Positions 1 through 6,094 of a stretch of DNA of 8,306 nucleotides are shown piece by piece. The notes under the pieces were generated by a model. That model searched no databases. It worked only from the letters and a program-made list of their open reading frames with translations, and had not been told where the DNA came from. A program made the position numbers and the translations under genes. The stretch is taken from positions 1 to 8,306 of the forward strand of contig NZ_ALEE01000259.1 of assembly GCF_000282995.1 (NCBI RefSeq), in the 5' to 3' direction. This DNA is from Melaminivora alkalimesophila (GTDB lineage: Bacteria > Pseudomonadota > Gammaproteobacteria > Burkholderiales > Burkholderiaceae_C). The first letter of the stretch is position 1. The number at the start of each line of letters is the position of its first letter.

Positions 1-770
1 GCCACAAGACGCACGCGCCGCACCGCGTGTTCCTGAAGATGAACTCGGGCATGAACCGGCTGGGCTTTCCGCCCGAGCGCTTCAGCGCCGCCTGGGCGCG
101 CCTGTCGGCGCTGCCGCAGGTGGACGAGATCTCGCTGATGACGCATTTCTCCGACGCCGACGGCGCGCGCGGCATCGTCCACCAGCTGCGGGCGTTCCAG
201 GACGCCACGCGCGACCTGCCGGGCGAGCGCAGCGTGTGCAACAGCGCGGCGCTGCTGCGCCACGGTCTGGAGGCCGAAGTGCGCCTCGACTGGGTGCGCG
301 CCGGCATCGCGCTGTACGGCAGCGCCCCCGACCACCCGGAACGCACCGCCCAGGCCTGGGGGCTGCAGCCGACCATGACCCTGGCGGCGCGCCTGATAGC
401 GGTGCAGCACCTGCAGGCGGGCGACAGCGTGGGCTACGGCTCGCGCTTTCGGGCCGAGGGGCCGATGAGCGTCGGCGTGGTCGCCTGCGGCTATGCCGAC
501 GGCTACCCGCGCCACGCCCCCACCGGTACGCCGGTGCTGGTCGATGGCGTGCGCACGCGCGTCGTCGGGCGCGTGAGCATGGACATGCTGACGGTGGACC
601 TGACGCCGGTGCCGAGCGCCGGCATCGGCAGCGAAGTCACCCTGTGGGGGCGCGGCCCGGGCGGCGCCGTGCTGCCCGTCGACGAGGTGGCGCAAGCGGC
701 GCAGACCATCGCCTACGAGCTGCTGTGCGCGCTGGCGCAGCGCGTGCCGGTGGTTGTCTCGGACGACTGA
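1..770 (+). CDS. alr: Alanine racemase, 3' part (5' end outside window)
   Basis: PLP-dependent interconversion of L- and D-alanine in the cytoplasm, supplying D-Ala for peptidoglycan. The open frame has its first full codon at base 3 and ends at TGA 768-770, giving about 255 residues of a family that is usually about 360. Roughly the first 100 residues, including the PLP-binding lysine, are therefore missing to the left. Visible family signatures are the early [11 protein letters not shown] stretch, the RAGIALYG motif (Arg at 297-299, expected to contact the PLP pyridine nitrogen), the SVGYGSRF motif (Tyr at 435-437, the second catalytic base in characterised racemases), CGYADGYPR, and GRVSMDM (Met-Asp at 579-584). 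No frameshift or internal stop is seen. No clear terminator follows the stop codon. The next gene has its own promoter-like region, so the two are probably separate units. The family assignment is firm. Confidence 0.95.
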   Translation, partial: HKTHAPHRVFLKMNSGMNRLGFPPERFSAAWARLSALPQVDEISLMTHFSDADGARGIVHQLRAFQDATRDLPGERSVCNSAALLRHGLEAEVRLDWVRAGIALYGSAPDHPERTAQAWGLQPTMTLAARLIAVQHLQAGDSVGYGSRFRAEGPMSVGVVACGYADGYPRHAPTGTPVLVDGVRTRVVGRVSMDMLTVDLTPVPSAGIGSEVTLWGRGPGGAVLPVDEVAQAAQTIAYELLCALAQRVPVVVSDD

Positions 771-806
771 GACCCGCCAAAGACCCTTGTAACAAAATTG
801 TTTTTC

Positions 807-848
807 TTGCGCTAGGTCAATGTCCGGCCGAGGGTATTCCCGAAGAAT
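807..848 (+). promoter_or_regulatory. Candidate FNR/Anr-type promoter of the peroxidase gene
   Basis: Bases 807-820 read TTGCG-CTAG-GTCAA, matching 7 of 10 defined positions of the FNR/Anr consensus TTGAT-N4-ATCAA with the outer TTG/CAA intact. The site centre is 813.5. A -10-like AAGAAT lies at 843-848, which would put a start point near 855 and the box at about -41.5, the usual class II activator position. Just upstream, bases 787-806 are unusually AT-rich for this genome and contain the inverted repeat AACAA-AA-TTGTT (791-802), possibly an UP element or a second operator. Bacterial di-heme peroxidases are often under FNR/Anr control, which supports the reading. The left half-site (TTGCG) is not ideal, so this remains a prediction. 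Confidence 0.42.
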
Positions 849-906
849 GGGCTGACGGCGCTGCCTGCGCCGCCTGCAAGCCACAACAACACCGATGGAG
901 TGCCCC

Positions 907-1929
907 ATGGGAAACAAGACCCTGTCCCTCCGACCCGCCGTGCGCCTCCTGCTGGGTGCCGTATCCGCCGCCGCGCTGCTGGCTGCCGCGCCCGCGCACG
1001 CGCAAGAGCCGGTGCAGCCCATCGAGGTGCCCAAGAACGTGAACCCCGCCAAGGTGGAACTGGGCAAGAAGCTGTGGTTCGACCCGCGCCTGTCGCGTTC
1101 GGGCTTCATCTCCTGCAACTCCTGCCACAACCTGAGCATGGGCGGCTCGGACAACCTGAAGACCTCCATCGGTCACAACTGGCAAAAGGGCCCGATCAAC
1201 TCGCCCACCGTGCTCAACTCCAGCCTGAACATGGCGCAGTTCTGGGACGGGCGCGCCAAGGACCTGCGCGAGCAGGCGGGCGGCCCGATCGCCAACCCGG
1301 GCGAGATGGCCTTCACGCACGACCTGGCGGTGGACATGCTGCGCTCCATTCCGCAGTACGTGGCCGAGTTCCAGAAGGTCTTCGGCACCGACAAGCTGAC
1401 CATCGACGAGGTCACGTCGGCGATTGCCGCCTTCGAGGAGACGCTGGTCACGCCCAATGCGCGCTTCGACAAGTGGCTCAAGGGCGACAAGCAGGCCATC
1501 AACCAGCAGGAGCTGCGCGGCTATGAGCTGTTCAAGAACTCCGGCTGCGTGGCCTGCCACAACGGCCCCAACCTGGGCGGCACCTCGTTCCAGAAGATGG
1601 GCCTGGTCGAGCCCTACAAGACCGACAACCCGGCCGAGGGACGCTTCGCCGTGACCGGCAACGACGCCGAGCGCTTCAACTTCAAGGTGCCGACGCTGCG
1701 CAACGTGGAGCTGACCTACCCCTACTTCCACGACGGCGCCGCCGACACGCTGGCGCAGGCCGTGGACACCATGGGTCGCATCCAGCTGGGCCGCACCTTC
1801 ACCAAGCAGGAGAACGCCGACATCGTCGCCTTCCTGAAGACGCTGACCGGCGAGCAGCCCGAGATCATGCTGCCGATCCTGCCGCCCTCGAGCGACCGCA
1901 CGCCGCGCCCGCAGCCCTTCGACGACTGA
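907..1929 (+). CDS. ccpA: Periplasmic di-heme cytochrome c peroxidase
   Basis: Reduces H2O2 to water in the periplasm using electrons from small c-type cytochromes. An in-frame ATG lies at 895, but the ATG at 907 is preferred: GGAG (897-900) sits 6 bases before it, and it gives a normal signal peptide. From there the protein has 340 residues. A Sec signal (basic start, hydrophobic about 11-30) ends at AHA, with likely cleavage after residue 32. Two heme attachment sites are seen: CNSCH (70-74), the low-potential peroxidatic heme, and CVACH (214-218), the high-potential electron-transfer heme. Other family residues are His90 in SIGHNW (distal ligand candidate), FWDGR (112-116), Glu133 in NPGEMA, FHDG (274-277) and Met289 in DTMGRIQLG (axial ligand candidate of the second heme). 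Length is normal for the CcpA/MauG superfamily, and the Met ligand favours a true peroxidase over MauG. It is flanked by its own promoter and terminator, so it is probably monocistronic. Confidence 0.95.
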   Translation: MGNKTLSLRPAVRLLLGAVSAAALLAAAPAHAQEPVQPIEVPKNVNPAKVELGKKLWFDPRLSRSGFISCNSCHNLSMGGSDNLKTSIGHNWQKGPINSPTVLNSSLNMAQFWDGRAKDLREQAGGPIANPGEMAFTHDLAVDMLRSIPQYVAEFQKVFGTDKLTIDEVTSAIAAFEETLVTPNARFDKWLKGDKQAINQQELRGYELFKNSGCVACHNGPNLGGTSFQKMGLVEPYKTDNPAEGRFAVTGNDAERFNFKVPTLRNVELTYPYFHDGAADTLAQAVDTMGRIQLGRTFTKQENADIVAFLKTLTGEQPEIMLPILPPSSDRTPRPQPFDD

Positions 1930-1944
1930 GGACGGGCGGCTCCA

Positions 1945-1962
1945 GCCCCGCAGCCGCGGGGC
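1945..1962. repeat. Inverted repeat upstream of the terminator
   Basis: GCCCCGC (1945-1951) and GCGGGGC (1956-1962) form a perfect 7-base-pair stem with a 4-base AGCC loop, in the convergent gap between the peroxidase and panE-like genes. No T-run follows on either strand, so it is not a terminator by itself. It may help protect the peroxidase transcript's 3' end, or slow polymerase arriving from the panE side. Confidence 0.5.
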
Positions 1963-1976
1963 CCGCACCACACCAG

Positions 1977-2005
1977 GGCCGGCCCCGCGGGGCCGGCCTT
2001 TTTTT
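1977..2005 (+). terminator. Intrinsic terminator of the peroxidase gene
   Basis: A perfect 22-base palindrome, GGCCGGCCCC-GC-GGGGCCGGCC (1977-1998), is followed directly by seven T (1999-2005). It begins 47 bases after the peroxidase stop codon. On the minus strand the same hairpin lies just beyond the panE-like stop (2022) but has no T-run after it. Termination from that side would be weaker or would need Rho. Confidence 0.93.
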
Positions 2006-2021
2006 CGTGTTCGCCCCGGCT

Positions 2022-3002
2022 CTAGTACAACCCGCGCGTGCGCGCCATCAGGCGCGCCAGGCCAAGCAGCGCGTCGGTGTGCGGCGTCGCCACGCCGCTG
2101 AGCTGCCCGAGCTCGCGCACCGAGCCCACCAGCGCATCGAGCTCCAGCGGCTTGCCGGCCTCCACGTCCTGCAGCATCGAGGTCTTGAAGGCCCCCAGGC
2201 GGCGCGTGACGGCGTGGCGGTCTTCCGGCTCCTGGTCGATGGGCAGGCCCAGGTGCGCCCCGATCTCGCGCGCCTCGCGCATCACCGCCGAGACGAAGTC
2301 GCGCACCAGCGCATCGTCCAGGATGCGGTCTGTGGTGGCACCGGTCAGGGCGCTGATGGGGTTCATGGTCATGTTGCCCCAGAGCTTGAACCAGATGTCC
2401 TGCTGGATGCGCGGCGAGCGTTCGACCTCGATGCCGCCGCGCGCCAGCAGCGCTGCCAGGCGGCGCAGGCGCTCGCTGTCCTGCCCGTCCGGCTCGCCCA
2501 GGATCAGGCGGTTGCCGAAATGCTGGTGCACCTGGCCGGGGGCGGGCGAGGCGCAGCTGGCATGCACCACGCTGCCGATGACCTGTGCCATCGGGATGGC
2601 GCGCGCGATGGCACCGTCCGGATCGACGCTCTGCAGCGCCCGGCCGCGCGCCGCGCCGGTGCAGCCGGCGGTGAACCACCAGGGCACGCCGTTCATGGCG
2701 GTGAGCACCACGGTGTCCGGGCGCAGCAGCGGTGCGATGCGCTGCGCCACCTCCGGCAGGGCCGGTGCCTTGACGGCCAGCACCACCAGATCCTGCGCGC
2801 CGAGCTCGGCCGGCTCGCTCGCGGCGCGCACCGGCGCCTGCGCCTGGCGGCCATCCGCGCGCGTCAGGCGCAGGCCGTGTTCGCGCAGGGCGGCAAGCGT
2901 CGCGCCGCGCGCCACCAAGGATACTTCACAGCCGGCCTGCGCCAGCGCCAGTCCCAGCCAGCCGCCGATGGCGCCGGCCCCGTAGATGCATGCGGTTTTC
3001 AT
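2022..3002 (-). CDS. panE: 2-dehydropantoate 2-reductase family protein (PanE/ApbA-like)
   Basis: Family enzymes reduce 2-dehydropantoate to pantoate with NADPH in coenzyme A synthesis; many paralogues act on other 2-keto acids. The protein has 326 residues, near the usual 290-330. An N-terminal Rossmann domain opens with IYGAGAIGG (GxGxxG at 8-13), followed by VLAVKAP (75-80) and MNGVPWW (103-109). The C-terminal helical domain carries WFKLWGNMTMNP, with Lys206 in the place of the catalytic lysine, and KPLELDALVG (284-293), with Glu287 in the place of the substrate-binding glutamate. The catalytic set looks intact. The gene begins 36 bases after the dctM stop with no terminator between and no recognisable Shine-Dalgarno, so it is probably the last gene of the TRAP operon. 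That setting suggests a catabolic or side-reaction role rather than the housekeeping PanE. The symbol denotes the family; the substrate is unknown. Confidence 0.85.
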   Translation of the reverse strand: MKTACIYGAGAIGGWLGLALAQAGCEVSLVARGATLAALREHGLRLTRADGRQAQAPVRAASEPAELGAQDLVVLAVKAPALPEVAQRIAPLLRPDTVVLTAMNGVPWWFTAGCTGAARGRALQSVDPDGAIARAIPMAQVIGSVVHASCASPAPGQVHQHFGNRLILGEPDGQDSERLRRLAALLARGGIEVERSPRIQQDIWFKLWGNMTMNPISALTGATTDRILDDALVRDFVSAVMREAREIGAHLGLPIDQEPEDRHAVTRRLGAFKTSMLQDVEAGKPLELDALVGSVRELGQLSGVATPHTDALLGLARLMARTRGLY

Positions 3003-3038
3003 GGCGCGCCATTGTGCCCGCCACGGCCCCGCCGCCCT

Positions 3039-4334
3039 TTACATGCGCGCCGGCAGCGCCGTGACGATGCCGGGGAAGAACCACAGGATGATCAGCGCCA
3101 GCACCATCAGCAGGAAATACGGCACGCACACCCGGGCGATGTAGGTGATCTGCTTGCCCGTCATGCTCTGCAGCACGAACAGGTTGAAGCCCACGGGCGG
3201 GGTGATCTGCGCCGTCTCCACCGTGATCACCAGGAAGATGCCGAACCACAGCGGGTCGATCCCGGCCGCCTGCACGATCGGCAGCACCACGCTGATGGTC
3301 AGCACGATGGTGGAGATGCCGTCCAAAAAGCACCCGACCAGGATGTAGAACAGGCCCAGCACGATGATCAGCATGGCTGGCGACAGCTGCAGGCTGCCGA
3401 CGAACTCGGCCATCTGGCGCGGCAGGCCGATGTAGCCCATGGCCAGCGTCATGAAGGCCGCGCCCGCCAGGATCAGCGCGATCATGCAGTACAGGCGCGT
3501 CGCGCCCATCAGCGAGGCCTTGAAGTTCTCCCAGGTCAGCGCGCGCTGCCAGGCCGACAGCACCAGCGAGCCGACCACGCCGATGGAGGCCGCCTCGGTG
3601 GCGGTGGCGATGCCGGTGTAGATGCTGGCGATCACGCTCAGGATCAAGAGCACCACCGGGATCAGGTGGCGCGCCTCGTGCAGTTTTTGCGCGAAGGTCA
3701 GCTCGGTGTCGGCCTTCGGCACCTGCTCCGGATGGCGCAGCGCCCAGAGCATGATCCAGCCGCTGAACAGCCCCGCCAGCAGCAGGCCCGGCAGCACGCC
3801 GGCCATGAACAGCTTGGAGATCGACAGCTCGGCCGAGACGCCGTAGACGATCAGGATGATGGACGGCGGGATCAAGAGCCCCAATGTCGCCGGCCCGCCC
3901 AGCGAGCCGATGATCTGCGCCTCGCTGTAGCCGCGCCGCTGCAGCTCGGGGATGTTCATCTTGCCCACGGTGGCGCAGGTCGCGGCCGAGGAGCCCGAGA
4001 CGGAGGCGAAGATGGTGCAGCCGATCACGTTGGTGTGCAAGAGGCGCCCGGGCAGGGCGTTGACCCAGGGCGCCAGGCCCCGGAACATGCTCTCGGACAA
4101 ATTGGTGCGGTACAGGATCTCGCCCATCCAGACGAACAGCGGCAGCGCCGTGAGCGTCCAGCTGCTGGCTGAGCCCCAGATGGTCATGGCCATGGCGTCG
4201 CCCGCGGCGCGCGCGGTGAAGAACTCCATGCCGAACCAGGCGACGCCTGCGAGCGTCAGGCCCACCCACACGCCGCCGCCGAGCAGCGCCAGCAGCACCA
4301 CCGTCAGCATGACGCTGGCAAAGATCTCACTCAT
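3039..4334 (-). CDS. dctM: TRAP transporter large permease subunit (DctM family)
   Basis: Inner-membrane transport subunit of a tripartite ATP-independent periplasmic transporter, normally sodium-driven. At 431 residues the length is normal, and the protein is almost entirely hydrophobic with about a dozen membrane segments. Family landmarks appear in order: SGSSAATCATVG (113-124), the GY turn then GLLIPPS (152-158), YTGIATATEAA (239-249), the FLDGIST hairpin (336-342) followed by LPIV (351-354), and ITPPVGFNLFV (377-387). The two PP-containing loops are the re-entrant hairpins expected of this family. The ATG overlaps the end of dctQ by 8 bases (ATGAGTGA on the coding strand). A GGAGG lies 9 bases before it inside dctQ, so translational coupling is likely. 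The substrate cannot be read from this subunit; see dctP and pxpA for the context argument. Confidence 0.95.
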   Translation of the reverse strand: MSEIFASVMLTVVLLALLGGGVWVGLTLAGVAWFGMEFFTARAAGDAMAMTIWGSASSWTLTALPLFVWMGEILYRTNLSESMFRGLAPWVNALPGRLLHTNVIGCTIFASVSGSSAATCATVGKMNIPELQRRGYSEAQIIGSLGGPATLGLLIPPSIILIVYGVSAELSISKLFMAGVLPGLLLAGLFSGWIMLWALRHPEQVPKADTELTFAQKLHEARHLIPVVLLILSVIASIYTGIATATEAASIGVVGSLVLSAWQRALTWENFKASLMGATRLYCMIALILAGAAFMTLAMGYIGLPRQMAEFVGSLQLSPAMLIIVLGLFYILVGCFLDGISTIVLTISVVLPIVQAAGIDPLWFGIFLVITVETAQITPPVGFNLFVLQSMTGKQITYIARVCVPYFLLMVLALIILWFFPGIVTALPARM

Positions 4335-4833
4335 GGTGTGCGTCCTCCGTGCTGGGCGGCACCCGCCGGCCCAGAAGCTCCAGCACCAGCTCGTCGCAGA
4401 AGGCGATGAAGAAGATCACCGTGCCGGCGGCCATGGTCAGCTGCGGGATCCACAGCGGCGTGGCGTCGATGCCCATGGAGACGTCGCCGATCTCCCAGGA
4501 CTGCCACACCAGGTGCACCGAATACCAGGCAAGGAAGGCCGACAGCGCCGTGGCGACCAGCAGCGCCAGCACTTCCGCCACCTTGGCCGCGCGCCCCCGC
4601 AACATGCCGATGAACAGCGTGACGCGGATGTGCTCGCCTTTTTTGAGCGTGCTGGCCAGGGCCATGAAGCCGGCGCCCGCCATCGCATAGCCGGCGTAGG
4701 AGTCGGAGCCGGGCGCGGCAAAGCCCAGCAGGCGGCTGGCGATGGTCAGGAGCACCATGGCCAGCACGCCGATCATGCAGATGCCTGCCAGCCAGGCGCT
4801 GGCGGCGTAGAGGCCGTCGAGCAGTTTGCGCAT
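4327..4833 (-). CDS. dctQ: TRAP transporter small permease subunit (DctQ family)
   Basis: Small integral membrane partner of DctM. The chosen ATG at 4833 gives 168 residues beginning MRKLLDGLYAAS, typical of the family. The open frame extends 14 codons further to a TTG at 4875, but that start would lie inside the dctP terminator hairpin and adds an atypical N-terminus, so it is rejected. Four hydrophobic segments lie at about 12-36, 45-62, 84-108 and 130-152. Family marks are KKGEHIRV (64-71), SWEIG (112-116) and PLWIPQLTMAAG (126-137). No good Shine-Dalgarno precedes the ATG, which may keep expression low. The gene overlaps dctM by 8 bases and is separated from dctP by an intrinsic terminator. 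Confidence 0.92.
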   Translation of the reverse strand: MRKLLDGLYAASAWLAGICMIGVLAMVLLTIASRLLGFAAPGSDSYAGYAMAGAGFMALASTLKKGEHIRVTLFIGMLRGRAAKVAEVLALLVATALSAFLAWYSVHLVWQSWEIGDVSMGIDATPLWIPQLTMAAGTVIFFIAFCDELVLELLGRRVPPSTEDAHHE

Positions 4834-4857
4834 GGGTTCAGGAGCGGAAGGTTGGAC

Positions 4858-4891
4858 AAAAAAAGCCCCCGGCAAGGCTTGCGCAGGGGCT
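4858..4891 (-). terminator. Intrinsic terminator between dctP and dctQ (probable attenuator)
   Basis: On the coding (minus) strand AGCCCC (4891-4886) pairs with GGGGCT (4869-4864). Inside is a second short stem, GCAAG/TTGC, and a run of seven T follows (4864-4858). The hairpin starts 29 bases after the dctP stop and ends 24 bases before the dctQ start. The complementary strand has no T-run after the stem, so it acts in the operon direction. Partial read-through would yield much dctP message and less dctQM, fitting the excess of binding protein over permease usual in binding-protein transporters. Confidence 0.85.
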
Positions 4892-4920
4892 GGGTGCGGT
4901 CGCTCGGACCGGTGCGGGCC

Positions 4921-5904
4921 TTACTTGCCCGAGCGGAAGGCGTCGAGCACGGCCTTGCCGTCGGCGCCGGCCTTCTCGATCCATTCCTGGACCACCGTGT
5001 CGCCGACCTTGGCCAGGTCGCTCATGAGCTGGGCCGAGGGCTCCTCGACGCTCATGCCGCCGTCGCGCAGCACCTGCAGCGAGCGCTCGTCCACCTTGCG
5101 CGACTCGGCCCAGCCGCGCTCCTCGGCGGCGGCAGCGGCCTTGAGCACGGCTTCCTGGTGCTCCTTGCTCAGGGCGTTGAAGGCCTTCTTGTTCACCGTG
5201 ACGGCGTTCTTCGGAATCCAGGCGCGCACGTTGTAGAAGTGCTTCAGGTTCTCGTAGAGCTTGTTGTCGGCGCCGGTGGCGCTGGAGGTGATCAGGCCCT
5301 CGATCACGCCGGTGGCCAGCGCCTGCGACAGCTCGGCTTCCTGGATGGTCACGGGCTGCGCGCCCACCAGCTCGCCGATGCGCGCCGTGGTGGGCGAATA
5401 GACGCGCCACTTCAGGCCCTTGAGGTCGGCGGCGGAGTTGATGACCTTGTTGCTGTAGATGCTCTGGGGCGGCCAGGCGACCGAGTACAGCAGCACCTGG
5501 CCCTGCTTGTCCAGGAGCTTTTGCAGGTGAGGCTTCTGCGCCTGGTAGAGCCTGTAGGCCTCGTCGTAGTTCTTCACCAGGAAGGGCAGGCCGTCCAGGC
5601 CGAACATTTGCGACTCGTTCTGGAAGCTCACCAGGAAGAACTCGCCCATCTGCGCGTTGCCGGTCTGCACGGCGCGCTTGATCTCGGGCATCTTGAACAG
5701 CGAGGCACCGAAGTGCGGCGTGATCTTGAGCGCGCCGCCAGTGGCCGCTTCCACATCCTTGACGAACTGCTCGTTGTTCTTGGAGTGGAAGTTGAATGCC
5801 GGGTAGGCGGTGGCGAAGTCCCACTTGGTCTGGGCGATGGCGGTGGTGCCCAGGCACAGGCCGGCAGCCAGGGCGGCGGTGGTGCAAAAGATGCGGCGCT
5901 TCAT
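4921..5904 (-). CDS. dctP: TRAP transporter substrate-binding protein (DctP family), candidate pyroglutamate receptor
   Basis: Periplasmic receptor that delivers substrate to DctQM. In-frame ATGs lie upstream at 5940 and 5922, but the ATG at 5904 is preferred: AGGAG (5916-5912) is 7 bases away, and MKRRIF begins a clean Sec signal (hydrophobic 6-22, likely cleavage after AIA at 24). The protein has 327 residues, normal for DctP. Family features include the LKGLKWRVYSPTT stretch (161-173), with Arg167 at the conserved arginine that binds the ligand carboxylate. The following ELVGAQPVTIQEAELSQAL and GVIEGLITS strands are also typical. From memory it resembles the Bordetella pertussis DctP6/DctP7 subfamily, whose structures hold pyroglutamate; this is not verified by alignment. 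The nearby pxpA-pxpB genes and shared operator motif support pyroglutamate (5-oxoproline) as ligand. Another small carboxylate remains possible. Confidence 0.93.
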   Translation of the reverse strand: MKRRIFCTTAALAAGLCLGTTAIAQTKWDFATAYPAFNFHSKNNEQFVKDVEAATGGALKITPHFGASLFKMPEIKRAVQTGNAQMGEFFLVSFQNESQMFGLDGLPFLVKNYDEAYRLYQAQKPHLQKLLDKQGQVLLYSVAWPPQSIYSNKVINSAADLKGLKWRVYSPTTARIGELVGAQPVTIQEAELSQALATGVIEGLITSSATGADNKLYENLKHFYNVRAWIPKNAVTVNKKAFNALSKEHQEAVLKAAAAAEERGWAESRKVDERSLQVLRDGGMSVEEPSAQLMSDLAKVGDTVVQEWIEKAGADGKAVLDAFRSGK

Positions 5905-6001
5905 TCGAGATCTCCTGTTCATGCCCGCGGAGGGCGACAAAACGGCAGGGTGGGAGGATGCAGCGGGAAGTTACCAGCTTTGCCCCAGGGAGGCTCTAGG
6001 G

Positions 6002-6012
6002 GTTTTCAACAA
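6002..6012. promoter_or_regulatory. Imperfect copy of the GntR operator motif
   Basis: GTTTTCAACAA matches the reverse-oriented motif TTGTTCAACAA at 9 of 11 positions, with one half-site intact. It lies about 98 bases before the dctP start, downstream of the perfect copy. It could be a weaker second site for cooperative binding, or chance similarity in AT-rich DNA. Confidence 0.35.
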
Positions 6013-6066
6013 TGCCTCCTGTTTGATTGGGAAGTAATGTGCAGTTGTTGGTTTTCGAAGATGATT

Positions 6067-6077
6067 TTGTTGAACAA
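6067..6077. promoter_or_regulatory. GntR-type operator upstream of dctP
   Basis: TTGTTGAACAA is a perfect 5-1-5 palindrome, identical to the core of the 17-base palindrome before pxpA. It has the TTGT-N3-ACAA shape common for FCD-type GntR regulators. It sits 17 bases beyond the regulator's stop codon and about 160 bases before dctP, so it would act on a dctP promoter within this gap or as a distal site. Confidence 0.6.
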
Positions 6078-6094
6078 TAGCGCCGCTCAGGCCC

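Larger units (their letters stand above)
5905..6094 (-). promoter_or_regulatory. Control region between the GntR gene and dctP
   Basis: These 190 bases lie between the regulator's stop and the dctP start. They are markedly more AT-rich than the flanking genes, especially 6001-6080, as expected for a promoter. They contain one perfect (6067-6077) and one imperfect (6002-6012) copy of the TTGTTGAACAA motif, centres 65 bases apart, and the dctP ribosome binding site (5912-5916). A further strong AGGAGG lies at 6020-6015 on the minus strand, far from dctP. I see no convincing -35/-10 pair and no terminator after the regulator, so read-through from the regulator into dctP is possible in addition to a local promoter. 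Confidence 0.6.

Noticed and set aside
857..871. GGCGC/GCGCC hairpin in the peroxidase leader as a riboswitch
   Set aside because: It is a single 5-base-pair stem in GC-rich DNA, with no riboswitch architecture or alternative terminator.
895..906. Upstream ATG at 895 for the peroxidase
   Set aside because: No Shine-Dalgarno precedes it, whereas GGAG at 897-900 is correctly spaced for the ATG at 907.
817..2679. 620-codon open frame on the minus strand opposite the peroxidase gene
   Set aside because: It is low-complexity Ala/Arg/Gly/His-rich translation antisense to the well-supported peroxidase and overlapping the panE-like gene in another frame; typical of GC-rich DNA.
3003..3010. GGCGCGCC palindrome just before the panE-like start as an operator
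   Set aside because: It is an 8-base all-GC palindrome, expected by chance in this composition, and has no second copy in a control region that I noticed.
2007..4172. 721-codon open frame on the plus strand across panE-like and dctM
   Set aside because: The composition is Gln/Arg/Ala/His-rich without any domain, and it is fully antisense to two genes with clear families.
4834..4875. TTG start for dctQ at 4875
   Set aside because: The start would lie inside the dctP terminator hairpin and adds 14 atypical residues; the ATG at 4833 gives a family-typical N-terminus.
5983..6002. CCCC...GGGG hairpin followed by TTTT on the plus strand, as a terminator
   Set aside because: The stem is short and bulged, and no plus-strand gene ends there.
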